Counted from the first letter of the stretch, positions 36,124 to 47,890 are shown. The stretch is DNA of 64,000 nt from Geranomyces variabilis (GCA_027603065.1 JADGJP010000015.1:283156-347155), one strand, 5' to 3'. Notes: a model not told the origin generated them from the sequence alone. Numbers and translations: made by a program.

Positions 36124-37045
36124 TTAAACGAGGGCTATGGAGTACGAAAAAAAGGAGAGCGAGGAAGAAGAAAACAGTGTGGACGGTCAGCAAAGGTGGA
36201 TAACCAGCAAGTTTGCACGTCTGTCTTTCTTTTTGCTTACCTTCGTATGCGACGGGGGTGATGGTAGTCGGGCGGTTGTCCTTGGTCGAGACGTGGTGGG
36301 CCTTGACGGGGCCGACGGGCTGACGCTTAAGGTTGAACGAGACTAAGCGACAGAGCAAAAAAAAGAAAAGCATGAGCCATTCGCCATTCGCCATTCCCCA
36401 TTTCTCAAGTCCTCCAATGCCTTTCGGCCTCATTTTCCAACTTACCGCCCTTCTCCTTGGCCTCCTTCTTCGCGGCGGCGTTGGCCTTGACACGGCGGAG
36501 GAAGTCCAGACGGCAGTTGGAGTGCTTGATGTGCTCGACACGAATGTTGACACGCTTCTCCATGTACCGGTTGCCGACCTGCTTGTGCACAATGATACCG
36601 ACGGCCGACTTGGTCACGTTGTAGATGATGCCGGTCTTGCCGTGGTAGAACTTGTGCGGCATGCCTGTGTGCGGGGGCGGGGAGAGATTTTTAGGAATTT
36701 CGCTCTCCTCCTACAGTGTGGCTTGTGCGCTTGTTTTTTTCCATGCAGCGGTTCCCCCATGACATTTGACCCCCCTCGTCGACAAGACACCCGCAGCCGG
36801 CTAGGCCACATACATACCCTTGTGGACGGCACCGTTGGCCTTGATGTCGACGATGTCTCCGACCTTGTAGGTCCTGAGGTACGTCGAGAGGGGGATGGAT
36901 CCCGACTCGCGGAAGTTCCGCGCGAAGAGGTGGCGAGTGCGGGCCCTGGCACCTGGAGAGAGAGAGGGGAGGGGTTAGGGGCGAGCGAGGGTGTTGAGTG
37001 TTGAGTGTTGAGTGGGGGTGGGTGTGTACCGAACGAGTGAGGCAT
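36124..37045 (-). CDS. RPL21: 60S ribosomal protein eL21
   Basis: Five exons (37030-37045, 36818-36952, 36446-36664, 36241-36342, 36124-36134) sum to 483 nt, giving 160 residues, the usual length of this family. The protein starts [19 protein letters not shown]. It continues with [37 protein letters not shown] and [18 protein letters not shown], all strongly conserved in eL21. It ends VAYEALV, where many relatives end in a similar short YE(T/A) tail. The first exon is 16 nt and the last only 11 nt including the stop. It is divergently arranged with the gene at 37773 over a CT-rich region. Confidence 0.96.
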
Positions 37046-37772
37046 TGCTAGATAGTAATGTCCGCCGTGGAGATGAGGGAAATGAGGGAGAGAGAAGGAA
37101 GCGCAAACGCACGGGGGGGGGGGGAAGAAAGGGGCGGTTCAGTGGCTGCTGCGCAAAAGACAAGAGACGGACGGGGACTCCCCTCAGACAGACGAACGAG
37201 CCGAGCCGATTTTTTTTCTTGCGAGCTGTGGAGTGTGTGGTTCCAGCCAGCCATTGCGCGCGCCCTAGATCTGGCATGTGCTAGATCTAAGACAGCGTAG
37301 CACACGCACGCACAAGGAACGCAGAGAGAGAGAGAGACACACAGACTCACAGACTCAGGGACGAGGACAGCGGCTCGCTCCACCTCGTCCTTGTGTGCGT
37401 CCGTCGCTCGCCCCGTTGCTGCCCGTTGCCCGCCCCGCCCCGCCCGCGCCCTCTGTCCCTCGCTGCCTCCTTTCGTCCGAGTTCCCTTCGTCTCCTTTTT
37501 CTTTCCTCCCTCCCCCTTTCCCTTTCCCTTACCTCCCCTTCCTCAAGTTGTCTGTGTGCGTATGCGTGTGTGTGCTTTCACGCCGCTTTAAAGTTGTCAC
37601 GCCCTACTCCCCGCCCGCCCGCTCTCGCGCGCTTTCTTTTCGCTTCCCGCGCGCACGGCTGGCTGTCTTAGAGACACCTAGACCCGCTACCACCCCCCTT
37701 TTTTGCTATCATTATTCAGTCATCACCATCATCATCACTCCATTCATCATTTTGCATTCATCCTAAAAAATC
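37046..37772. other. divergent promoter region between eL21 and the gene at 37773
   Basis: Contains G-runs near the eL21 start and a long C/T-rich tract from about 37380 to 37530 and beyond, typical of strong fungal promoters and leaders. Open frames across the pyrimidine tract are low-complexity and not believed. Confidence 0.55.
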
Positions 37773-38898
37773 ATGGTTCATCACATCCAAGACTCGTCCA
37801 CCGTGACTCCGCCCGCCGTTGCCGCCGCCGCCGCCGCCGCGAGCTCGTCAACTTCAACCACGCCGCGCCAACTCGGCGTTCTCCGCGATGGGAACTTTCC
37901 AATGTCGCTCAGACGCAGCTCCGCGCCAGGATACTCGGCTGCTAGCTTTTCCTCGTTCTCGTCGTCGTCCTCTTCCTCCACCTCGCGTTCTACCGCTGTC
38001 GGCGCGTCAGCGTCGGCGTCTGCATCGGCGGCTTCATGGAAGCGTCGTTCCGACGGAGATGGTAAAAACGGAACTACATGTTGACTGTGATCTTGGCGAA
38101 AAAGTCTTCTTAACGCTATGTCTATCTTCAGCCCACTTGCAGCGCTCGTTTGCCACGCACACGCCAGAAGCCTCGCTCGAGTTTCTCGACCATCTCCAGT
38201 CGCTCATCATTGCCCGACCATCTCTCGCTGGCTCCTCCTCTGCGACACGCCGCTCGGCGCCGCCAATGATCAAACGCCCGCGCCGCTCGTCCTCCGCCTC
38301 CCGCCTATCGCTCTCCGCTTTACACGCTGCAAACAACTCTTCGGCCTCCTCAGCTTCGCATAACAACCACGCGCGGTCAGAGTCGGCGCAGTTTGTTGAC
38401 TCTTGGCTCAAGACGCTTGATGCGTCTGCTGCCGCGGCGGCGATGGGATCTACCACCACCCCACGCGCTGGTAGCGTTGTTCCTGCGGGCGAGAAGAACA
38501 CGGGCGTGTTGGGTTTGCTGGATTCGCGGATTGCGGAATTGACGATGGAGATTGAGAATTTGCGCATGAAACCGCTATTGCGTTCCGCGCCAACGCCACC
38601 GCCGACCCCAGCGCCGACACGACCGAAAGGAACACCTCGGCAGCTTACCGACAAGTCTGCCAGCCACCAGGCGCCGTCTCCGCCGACGGCTGCAGCTGTC
38701 GCAAACCCGTTCCAGTCCCTTGTCGACCATCTCGACACGCTCTCGCTTGCGTCAGCGCCGCGCCTCGCCGGCACCCCGCCATCATCTTCCGCACCTTTAC
38801 CGCCGACGACACCCCCGCCGCATGCACCACCATCTCCGACGCCGACGGCGCCGACGACGCCGACACCAGAACCGGCGAGACAGTCCGCCGCAGCTTGA
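37773..38898 (+). CDS. hypothetical Ser/Ala/Pro-rich protein, 351 aa
   Basis: Two exons (37773-38061, 38132-38898) sum to 1056 nt. The N-terminus is Ala/Ser-rich and ends SWKRRSDGD before the intron. Exon 2 has a probably helical core (SLEFLDHLQSLIIARP), a basic patch (MIKRPRRSSSASRLSL), SAQFVDSWLKTLDA, and a coiled-coil-like stretch (LGLLDSRIAELTMEIENLRM). A long Pro/Thr/Ala tail follows. The coiled coil suggests dimerisation. No family recognised. Confidence 0.6.
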
Positions 38899-39398
38899 TC
38901 CCTTTTTTCCTCCTTTTCTTTTTGCAACCTGCATCAAACCCACTCAACCTCACCGCGAGAGCATGTTCAACGTTTTCCGCACCCTGCATACCGCATTCCT
39001 GACGCACCCACACTCTTTTCCACAAACCACTCTCGCATTCACTCACGAAACCTCTTTTTTCTTGTAAATGTTTTTCTCCCTTTTTGTTGACCCCTTGACG
39101 GAAACTGGCTTTCCCTCGCACATTTCACATGTAGTCTTGGACTTTTTTTTTAACTACCTAGTTGTGTTGTGTTTCCTTTCCACCCCTTTTTTTGTACATT
39201 TTGTTTTACCCCCCCCCCCCCCCACTTTATACGTCGCGCAACCTTCCTGATACTGTTAATCCACTTCTTACGTTTTTTCTTTTCTTACAATAAATTGCTG
39301 GCGGGCTGGACCCCCTGACATATTCTACTTTCCATTTTCTTGTTTCTATCGCATCACTTTATTTACTTTTTTTTTTTTAATGTATAGAATCCGCCTCG
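38899..39398. other. convergent 3' region
   Basis: Lies between the convergent stops of the gene at 37773 and the Rrp3 gene. It holds T-runs, a run of about 16 C at 39210-39226 and AATAAA at 39289-39294, a plausible polyadenylation signal for the plus-strand gene. No coding region. Confidence 0.6.
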
Positions 39399-40231
39399 TC
39401 ACTTGCGGCCACCTCGCCCACCGCCGCCTCGTCCACCACCTCGCGAACCGCCACCACCACCCCTCGGGGCTTTACCTCTAACCAGCCTGCCCGCCGCACT
39501 CTCCTCATCATCCTTCTCGGCCGCATCCTCACCCACCCCACCAGTCCGTTTCCGCTTGCCCACACCACCAGCCTTCGCATTCGCAAGCTCATCCTTCAAC
39601 TGCATATGCGCAAACCTCGTCGCTTCCGCCACGCGTTCCTGCAAAAGCAGCACCGCAGCGCGGTCTTTGCCCAAAGCAGGATACTCATCCAGTTTCCGAC
39701 CCATGGAATGCTCGATCCGCTGAAACCACTCAACATCATACTGGGTGACGAGCGTCACGCTCTTTCCGGCGCGGCCCGCACGCGCGGTGCGCCCCACACG
39801 ATGGATGTAGTCTTTGCTGCTCTGCGGGACATCGTAGTTGATTACGGCGTCGACGCCTGCGATGTCCAGCCCGCGGGACGCGACGTCGGTGGCGATTAGG
39901 ATTGAGCGCCCGCCGGATTTGAATTTCGTGAGTGCGCCGAGACGTTTTGGTTGGGACATTTGGCCGTGCAGGCAGACGGCGTCGAAGCCGAGGTTGCGGA
40001 GCATGAGGGCGAGTTTTTGGGTGGAGGCGCAGGTTAGGGTGAAGACGATGCAGGTTTGGCCGGCGAGTTCGTTGAGGAGGTAGGTGAGGTAGCATTCCTT
40101 GTGTTTGAAGGGGAAAAAGACGTAGTATTGGAGGAGGGTTGCGACTGTCGAGTATCTAGCATTGGGGAAAGAGGAAGTGGAGAGATAAAGGAGATCAGTA
40201 ATTACGAAGCATTCACAAAGCACACGCTCAC

Positions 40232-40270
<39 letters not shown>

Positions 40271-41021
40271 GTCGCCCATACTCACTTGGTTGCAACCTCA
40301 ACTTTGACCGGATTAACCAGCGACGCACGCTGCAGCTTTTCGACTTTACTCGTCATTGTTGCCGAAAACAAAAACGTATTCCTCTCTCTCGGAATAACCT
40401 TCAACAACTTTTCAATCTCTGCGCCAAAATCCAAATCCAGCAAGCGATCGGCCTCGTCCATCACAAGATACTTCAACTGCTTCAGATTGAACCCTTTTGT
40501 GTTTTCCAAATGGTCAATCAACCGGCCAGGCGTGGCAATCACGACATGCGGTTTCTTGCTCAGCGCGATCGCCTGCGACATCATATCCATTCCACCAACG
40601 ACAACCGCGCATCGCACGCCGATCGTCGAGCCGAGCGCTTCGAACTGCTCCGAGATTTGGAACGCGAGTTCGCGTGTAGGGGCCAGAACGCATGCGTACA
40701 GCGGTTGTGGCGATGCGAACAGCCGTTGGAGGATTGGTAATGCGAAAGCCGCGGTTTTGCCAGAGCCCGTTTGGGCGAGGCCGATGATGTCGCGGCCTTC
40801 GAGGGCTTGTGGGATGGATGCGGCTTGGATGTCAGACGGGGTTGTGAAGCCGAGTTTTGTGCATGCTTCAATGAGTTGCGGGATTAAACCCTGCGGTAGA
40901 GAGAATGGGGCAGAAAGAAGGGCGTTGAGGGCGTTGCCTCGGTCGGCTCTCCTTTGCAAGGACCACGTACCAGTGACTCGAATGAGACGGGCGGATCTGT
41001 AGGTTTAAGTTCTTCTGCCAT
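39399..41021 (-). CDS. RRP3: DEAD-box RNA helicase, Rrp3/DDX47-type
   Basis: Three exons (40971-41021, 40286-40890, 39399-40155) sum to 1413 nt (470 residues). All helicase motifs are present: Q-motif region ([18 protein letters not shown]), [61 protein letters not shown]. The stretch [13 protein letters not shown] after motif VI is typical of Rrp3/DDX47, which acts in early 18S pre-rRNA processing in the nucleolus. The C-terminus has an RGG-like Gly/Arg tail. Intron 2 carries a CA microsatellite at about 40215-40272. The start [12 protein letters not shown] follows a possible 5'-UTR intron. Confidence 0.92.
40215..40272. repeat. CA-rich microsatellite inside an intron
   Basis: About 58 bases of mostly (CA)n with scattered CATA interruptions. 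They lie within intron 2 of the Rrp3 gene (40156-40285). Confidence 0.95.
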
Positions 41022-41112
41022 TGCGGATGCGTCAATAAATGTTGCTGGTCTGTCGTCTGCAAAAAACAAAAAAGAAAAGCGACGCAAAGGAAAGAAATAA
41101 AGAGGCATGGCT

Positions 41113-41189
41113 GCGCCGCTCTCCGTGCGCATGCCAAGCCCCCTCCGCCTCCTCCGCCCCCTCCGCCGCTCAGTTGCTGCGCGATTTCA
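41113..41189. repeat. dispersed duplicate segment, copy A
   Basis: About 75 bases (CCGCTCTCCGTGCGC ... CCGCTCAGTTGCTGCGCGAT) recur at 47690-47766 in the same orientation with only a few differences. This copy covers the stop codon (41170-41172) and last codons of the oxidoreductase gene. Confidence 0.9.
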
Positions 41190-43754
41190 GACGTTCGGGA
41201 CTCATTTCATAAGCCCTCTTTAACCGCTCCCTCAAGCCAGGAAGGATCCTTCCAGCAGCAACCCGAGCTCCCATCAGGTTCGGCTCACCAGGTCCCACCT
41301 CCAAAGCTGCCAAAGGACTCATGACAAAGAGGTCCAAGCAATTGTGAGACCAGGTTCAGCGCGTTGGGACCAAGCTCCAATACAGCATACCTTCCCATGA
41401 TGTAGAGGGGTGCTGCTCTGGTGTATTTTACACAGCAGCGGGTCCTTCGCGGCATTCATCTCACTGTCCATGCACAACTCAAACATCAGCGCTTTTCGGC
41501 CTCGTCTTTCGAGTAGGCAGGTTCGTCTTTCGAGTAGGCAGGTCTGCTCCTCACCTTCCAGTAGCCATCCAAATGGAGTGTACGGACTCGACGGTACCGT
41601 CGCTCAACTCCACATTCCAATGTCCTCTTTCCGTCGCCTCGCTGGCACTTTCATCATCCCAGGTGGCACTGACGACTGTGGTACCCTGCCTAATCTCCAA
41701 AACACCTGCTCCACGCACAAATTCCAATTTCTCCCACATGGACGGGGTGATGCTGCCCCCTTCGCGTGCTCTGCGGATGATGCCAAGCCGCGCTGGTAGA
41801 TGGAATCTCCCTCGTCAGCACAAACACATATACAGTACCGCTACACATTTCTTTAAAGCGGTGTTACCATTCATCCGCATGTGAGATCGGGTTACCAGGA
41901 GCACCTGTACGACAGGCAAGGGGTTAGCAACTGTGCCATGTACCGCATTGTTTCCACCCCGTACTTTATTGAACCAACGCAAGCCCTGCATTACCAGGTG
42001 AGCCGCGGTGAGCCCGCCCCCGACGATCACCAATAAATCCTCCTTCCGTCCACGCTCCAGTCTCAGTCGCAAAGACAGTGAGGCACTGGAGACGCACTGT
42101 TCACAGTCGCCCCGAAGTCCGCTTTGGACCACCTCAGCTGAATGCAACAGTCGCTCCCTTGGCCAAGCTGCTGCAGAGCCTTGATGTTTGCAGAGGTGCA
42201 ACCATTTATATATTTAACAACATAGAACGTGAAACTCTTGGCTTTTGCCGCAGTTAGAGTGGTAAGCCTTCCTGCGGGCAATTGCCGAGGAGGGGCGACG
42301 CCAGGCTTGCGCGGCGCACAGAACAAGAAAAAACATCAAGGAAGAGGGGAGGCTTCTACGGTGGGTGTGACGTTGCGTGGGGAGCGGCTCCTCGTTCTTC
42401 TTGGCCGAGTTTCGTATCTCTTGCTTGCTTGTATGCTTGCTTGCCTGCATGCACATGGTGGTCCCGAAGAGGCGAGCTGTAACTGGAAGGCCTCCCCGCC
42501 AGGACTGCAACGGCGGACCCGGTCCGAAACCCCAACTTCTGCAAAGCAATAGAAAAAAAAGGGAATTAAGTGTCATGGCGTGCAACAAAAGGGAAAAGAA
42601 TAAAGCAGAAGCTTACCTTTCCAGCAATGTGCATGGGAACAAACTTGGGAATTGGCAGGGTGCGGCGGCAGTGGGGAAAAAGCAGGTGGGGGAGGCGAGC
42701 GCGGGGTCTCCTTTTATGCTGTTTGCTGAGCACCGCCATGAAATGGGCACTGCCTTTTTTTTTTTTTATAGAACATGCATTGCACGCTATCCTTGAGCGT
42801 GGCCTTGTGCGGTCTTCTCAGTGTCTGATATTCTGACGATACAAAAGGCTTGTGTTGTCCATGTCCGTCGCACCTTAAAAAACTAGATCCCCGCAGGTTG
42901 AGAATCTGAGCAGGCTGGACAAACCTTGAAGGCGGTCAACCTCCCGCAACAAACCTGCGAATGGCGGCGCCAGCTTTGATCCACCTGGAAGGGCAGCTTG
43001 CCCTCATGTGGAGAGACTGCCTTGTCATCCGTTCGTTTTGTGGAGTCTATTCGCAGTCTTCCTCCTTTGTTCCCAGCTCCACAATTCCATTGTCATTCCC
43101 GTTGCCACTGCCAAGTCATGCCCCGAGAAAGATTTTTGCTACCGACTGCTGAGCACTCAGACTATGATGATTCAGCACCTGAACAGCAGCAGGACCGGAG
43201 GTGCCGTAGTTGGTACAGAAAACTTTGAACTGCTTCCAAACGGTCGATACTGCCGTCGGCCTTGCGGTGCGGTTATTGCGTGACTGACCCAGTATTACGT
43301 CCAACGCCATTATCCCGCGCGAGATCGACCTAGCTGCTACGGTTGAACAGTGGTTCGCGGATGAGGCGAATCGCGCTGCAGAGTTCCCCGACAATTAGGT
43401 CCTTTCGGAACAGCACGCAGCAGGGTCTGATGCCGAATTGGTGCCTCAGTCGATTTAGGACAACTCTGCATCCTCGCTCGTTCCTTCAAACGTACGTGTC
43501 CGGGTTAATGTCCTCAACCATTCGATCCCATACCCGGAAAAAAGTTTCGACCATCTTCCCAACCATTGATTGCTTTCGTCAATCACAAGATATTTTCTTT
43601 CTTCCGGCCTTGCGTTCCGCGAAGCATGCTCCACTTGGTACTTGTGATTATCGCACCACTCGGTCGTGCTCCAAACCTTGGGCGGGTTGCGAAGACGTAA
43701 CATAACCGGTGAGTGCCTCTTTTGCGCGTTAATGACACAGATCACGCCATTCAT
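41170..43754 (-). CDS. FAD/NAD(P)-binding oxidoreductase, N-terminal half unresolved
   Basis: Pieces of one flavoprotein appear in order on the minus strand: KYLVIDESNQWLGRWSKLF and GYGIEWLRT (43455-43722); PKFVPMHIAGK (near 42620); FRTGSAVAVL (near 42510); then LLVIVGGGLTAAHLV, a clear dinucleotide-binding GxGxxxA strand (41880-42190). These are followed by IIRRAREGGSITPSMWEKL (41551-41768), and LYIMG spliced to AALEVGPGEPNLMGARVAA before the stop at 41170. Similar proteins are FAD-dependent oxidoreductases of unknown substrate related to L-lysine/ornithine N-hydroxylases. Compared with my memory of the family, about 35 residues seem missing between VTRSHMRM and ARLGII. Exons between 42750 and 43450 are not defined. 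The gene could be intact or decaying. Confidence 0.55.
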
Positions 43755-43931
43755 TATTTAAATTGATTACTGCGCCACTAACCCGTAAGGCACTCTCACC
43801 CAGACTCTCGCCCATAAAAGGGCGAACGAGAACAAAGTTCCCTGCGAGCAGATCTACTCCGTACATGGTAAAACCTTGCGCTGTGCCTTTCCCCTTATCA
43901 CTTGTGGCCGCCACTCGCAAACTCGAACAAG

Positions 43932-46809
43932 ATGGTGACCATCGACCGCATCACCCTTGGTTGCTCCATTGACAACCTCGTGGCAAAAGTCACAAGTGTG
44001 CGCAAAGACGGCAACGCGCAAAACACTTCTGGAAAAGAGAAGACCCAGAAAGCAACAACGACCAGAGGCAGGACGCTGATTGTAGCAGAGCTGGCGGACC
44101 CCACAGGACGGGTTTCCCTCCTATGTTCAGAGAGTAAGGCGTGCTATTTTTTTTCTCTCTGCTGCAGCGTTTTTGTTCGTACCATCGGTTAAACAAATGT
44201 GCTGCGGACTACTAGGTTACTCGGCGGTGGTGAAACCGGGCCGTGTCCTCCACATATGCGGACGGGCGACCTGTTACGCTGGCCGATTGCAAGTGCAGGG
44301 TGGGTGACCTAGTCATATCGCTGAGTACATACTTTTCGTCGCCCCTCACACGTTCTTAACAGTGGGCGACAAATGGGGATCAATCCGAAAGGCTGTTGGA
44401 AACGAGGGCTTTGGGTCCCTCGACTTTTCCGCCATGAATCACCTATCAGAATCTGTATGTTCTCTGCTGCTTGGGCATGTCGAAAGCGCATCGGCGGCGC
44501 GGACACCTTGACTGATCTGATCATGTGTAACCACCGTTTTAGACCCGTCGTTACGGTGTGCTGCTAGTCAGGAAAGATTGTGATGGTGTGGTGGAATATC
44601 TCCTGGCCGAGGACGACCACGATCACCATGAGGACCACGACCACCATGGGCAAACGCTCTTTAGCGTCCCGACCGAGTTCCCTTCGCTCAGGGATACCGA
44701 AAAAGATGCAGGTAGGGGCTTCTTAGCGCAAAGAAAGGGATTCGGTCAGCTCCCTTCCGCACTATTAAACGTCTCTGCTGCTGCCTTTCCCACGACAGCG
44801 ACTCGAGCCCTGATTAACGCAACATCCATCACCGAGTATGATTTCGTCCTCCTTCATCAGATTCCGCCCATTCTAATCCCATCGCGGTCGGAGGGGCCAG
44901 CACGTTACGTCTACGTCGGCTTCCCCAACCCGGGTCATGCGGCTCTGGAATCCAATGCAGTTTGGGCTGATTTGGAGAAGATCAAGAAGGGTCAAATGCA
45001 CGTCCATCCGTGGGTGCAAGGGCTACTCGATTCCGTCGCTGCGTTGCCCAGTATCGGAGACGTTGCGGCAACCCAGCCTCCGGCGGCGGCGCCTGCCAAG
45101 AAAAAGGTTGACAAGCTTCCTGTAACCGTACTTTCTGGTTTCCTTGGAGGTATGTGGACCGAGGATACGCCCTTTTACTGCCGCTTTTCGCTTGTTATCC
45201 GAAATCTTTTCTCAAAGTGGCATTTCCATTTGAGCTAGCTGGTAAGACTACGCTCCTCAACTCGATCCTGAACAACACGCAAAACCTTCGTATATGCGTG
45301 ATTGTGAACGACATGGGCGAAGTGAACATTGACTTCAAACTGATTGAAAATGATGGATTCACAAGAGTGGACGAAAAGTTGGTCGAACTGACGAACGGAT
45401 GTATATGGTGAGTTGCGGGTCGTCCCCAACTTGATCAGAGTGTATTCCAGTCCAAGTCATTAATGCCTACCCCCCCTTTAACTTCAGCTGCACCCTCCGA
45501 GAAGATCTCCTCGAACAAGTCGCCCAACTGGCATCAGCAAATAAGTTCGATTACCTCCTCATCGAATCCTCCGGTACGTGAAGGCCACCTCACTACCAAC
45601 TCACGCTATGCCCGTGTTAGTAAATGATCGTTTCATGCAGGCATCAGTGAACCCCTCCCGGTCGCGGAAACTTTCGAATTCACGACCGATCTCCCAGGAC
45701 ACCGCACCCTCATGGAGGTGGCCAGGTTGGACACGATGGTGACGCTAGTTGACTCGGTAAGATATTCAGTACCTGCCGTTTCCACTCGGGGCCGTAATCT
45801 CTGACATTGTCTCCTAGGTGAACTTCTTGCGCGATTTCTGGACGTCAGACACGTTGCGGAAGCGAGACCTCAATGCCACGCCAACGGACGCTCGTCACGT
45901 TGTTGACCTCCTGCGAGATCAAGTCGAGTTTGCAAACGGTAAACTTCCAAATGTCTCGTCCCGTTCCTACTTATCGCTCTACTCCAGAAAGCCAGAAACA
46001 ATTACTCACTTCCGCGTTTATCCTTTTGTTTTCGATCTCACAGTCCTTGTAATGACAAAAACGGATCTTGTCCCCGAACACGGCCTGCGTAAACTCGAAG
46101 CTATACTGACAAGCCTGAACCCAACCGCCAAGATCCTCTCATCCTCTCGCGGGGATTTAGATCCCAGTACCATTTTGAATACGGGCTTCTTTTCCCTTGA
46201 AAAAGCCAGAATGAACAAGGACTGGTTGGTTGAACCCCGGTACGTAAGGCTAGGCACATTTTCATGGTTCAAAGGAATCATGTCCTCACATATTCCATTC
46301 GCCAGAGGAACGCACGTCCCCGAAACCCTCGAATATAACATCAGCCACACCACCTTCACATCGCGCACTCCCTTCCACCCTCTCCGATTATGGAATCTCG
46401 TACATCGGTCCACCTCCGACCTTTTTCAGAACGTTCTTCGATCAAAAGGGTTCGTCTATATAGCGACGCAGCCAAAGTACCCCATTACATGGTCCCAGGC
46501 CGGGAGCATCAGTGAGTTTAGGGTCGGGCCGGTGCCTTGGGAGGAGAGTGATCCTGGGCAATGTTTAGTTTTTATCGGGGTGGGGTTGGATAAGGACAAG
46601 GTTCGTTCTTTGGTTTACCAAGCGCACATGGCACTCTTTTTTCGACGATGACATGCCGCCTGACTCGCATTCCTCGCTCTCACGCACAGATCCACAAAGA
46701 ACTTTCCAAATGCTTGCTCAAACGTAAGGAACTTGGGATGGGCTTCAAGTTCTGGGCGAGGGAATTTGGTGATCCGTTCCATGATGTTTTGAAAGGCTCG
46801 AAACGATGA
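43932..46809 (+). CDS. OB-fold (SOSS-B-like) / Nudix-like / CobW-family GTPase, in-frame chain
   Basis: Twelve exons stay in frame over 2001 nt (666 residues): 43932-44133, 44216-44299, 44363-44454, 44543-44711, 44799-45149, 45239-45407, 45488-45573, 45641-45756, 45818-45938, 46044-46239, 46306-46600 and 46690-46809. Residues 1-126 resemble the SOSS-B single-strand DNA-binding OB fold (LIVAELADPTGRVSLL, VVKPGRVLHICGRA). Residues about 128-290 look like a degenerate Nudix fold (YGVLLVRKDCDGVVEYLL; SVPTEF...AATRALINATSI at the Nudix-box position, without the catalytic Glu pattern) with a His-rich insert (DDHDHHEDHDHH). The rest is a COG0523/CobW metallochaperone GTPase: LSGFLGAGKTTLLN, the metal-site NGCICCTLREDL, ESSGISEPLPV, VMTKTDLV. 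Alternatively the GTPase starts at an ATG in exon 3 (44434) and the OB-fold is a separate gene ending about 44511. Confidence 0.8.
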
Positions 46810-46910
46810 AGGGAATGGGCTAGGTGGTGTCAAACATCATGATATTCTTGCCTTTGTTTGATTTTCAATAGTATACTTTTGTACGAGCGAATCTCAGAGG
46901 GATAGTTGCC

Positions 46911-47890
46911 CTAGTATAAGCCCTCGTCACGATTTGTTAACCTTCGAGGTGCGGCGGGAATGGGCGAAGGTGTTTTGATGGGAGTAGTCGCCCGGTAATG
47001 GCGTGCGCGCAATACGCGGACGGTCGAGAACGCCATGTTGATTTCTTGCTCCCTTTGTTTTCGAAAAAGCAGATGATGTGTGCACAAGTCAGTTCATGAA
47101 ACATGCCAAGAAAAGGGGGAGAGCTTCCTAATTGATGACTTACTCTTCAACAGATATAGGGCCCCTAGGTTGATGATGCTGGTTCCTTCCCTTTCCGACG
47201 CCTCCCACAAGACCTTTGCCTACAGACCCATACTGATGTTGCGATCCCACCGGTGCTGCAGCGCTACTCGGAATGGACGCCGTGCTTCCATGGCTGAAAT
47301 CTCTCGTACCGCGCTTCTGTTTCGCGTTGCTGTTGGGTTGTGGGCGGATGCCGGTACAGTTGCGGGGTAGTCGGCCTCGTTAGCGTCGCGATGGTGTGCG
47401 CGGGCCCAATGGCGCTGGCCGTGGATTGCATGCTTATGCTTCTTTGCTGATGGGACTGGGAAGGTTTCCGCTGATCAGATTTGGCGTATGTGGATGGGGT
47501 GCGGAGGATGTAGGCGTTTAGTACATTGGCGGGGTCCGTGGTTGTGTCGTCGGATGATTGCGCGGGGTGGAGGTCAGGGTTGAGATTGAGGTCCTCCGAG
47601 TCTTCCTCTTCTTCGTCTTGGTCAAAGTCGATCTGCCCAACCAATTGCTCATCCTCCGATTCACGCATGTACTTGAGCATATCTTCCATGCCGCTCTCCG
47701 TGCGCGTGCCCAGCCCCCCTCCGCGCCCTCCGCCCCCTCCGCCGCTCAGTTGCTGCGCGATTTCTCGGCGTCCGTCCGGGGGATCCGCCCCGTCTTTCAT
47801 TGCGGCCGCCGAGTCCCGACGGCCAACGGCGACACATCTTGCTTGGCAAGGCGAAAAACCATGTCGCTTCAGCCATGGCTCCTCCTTCAC
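46911..47890 (-). CDS. hypothetical acidic low-complexity protein
   Basis: Three exons (47310-47890, 47144-47263, 46911-47052) sum to 843 nt. The start may be at 47890 (280 residues) or at the ATG at 47800 (250 residues). It has a Gly run (QLSGGGGGGRGGG), MEDMLKYMRESEDEQLVG, an acidic stretch (FDQDEEEEDSEDL), Gln/Thr-rich linkers, QYGSVGKGLVGGVGKG and a basic C-terminus (VRVLRARHYRATTP). The Gly-run codons lie in copy B of the 75-bp duplicated segment (47690-47766). No family recognised. Divergent from the TMEM184-type gene by only 67 bp if the upstream start is used. Confidence 0.6.
47690..47766. repeat. dispersed duplicate segment, copy B
   Basis: Near-identical to 41113-41189, same orientation. 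Here the sequence is read on the minus strand in a different frame from copy A and encodes the REIAQQLSGG... Gly-rich part of the hypothetical protein. Confidence 0.9.

Noticed and set aside
38034-38927. 297-residue minus-strand frame
   Set aside because: Antisense shadow of the Ser/Pro-rich gene at 37773-38898; no splice or domain evidence.
43120-43400. Plus-strand ending IPREIDLAATVEQWFADEAN followed by a stop
   Set aside because: No upstream exon in frame with good splice sites; it lies antisense to the unresolved part of the oxidoreductase gene.
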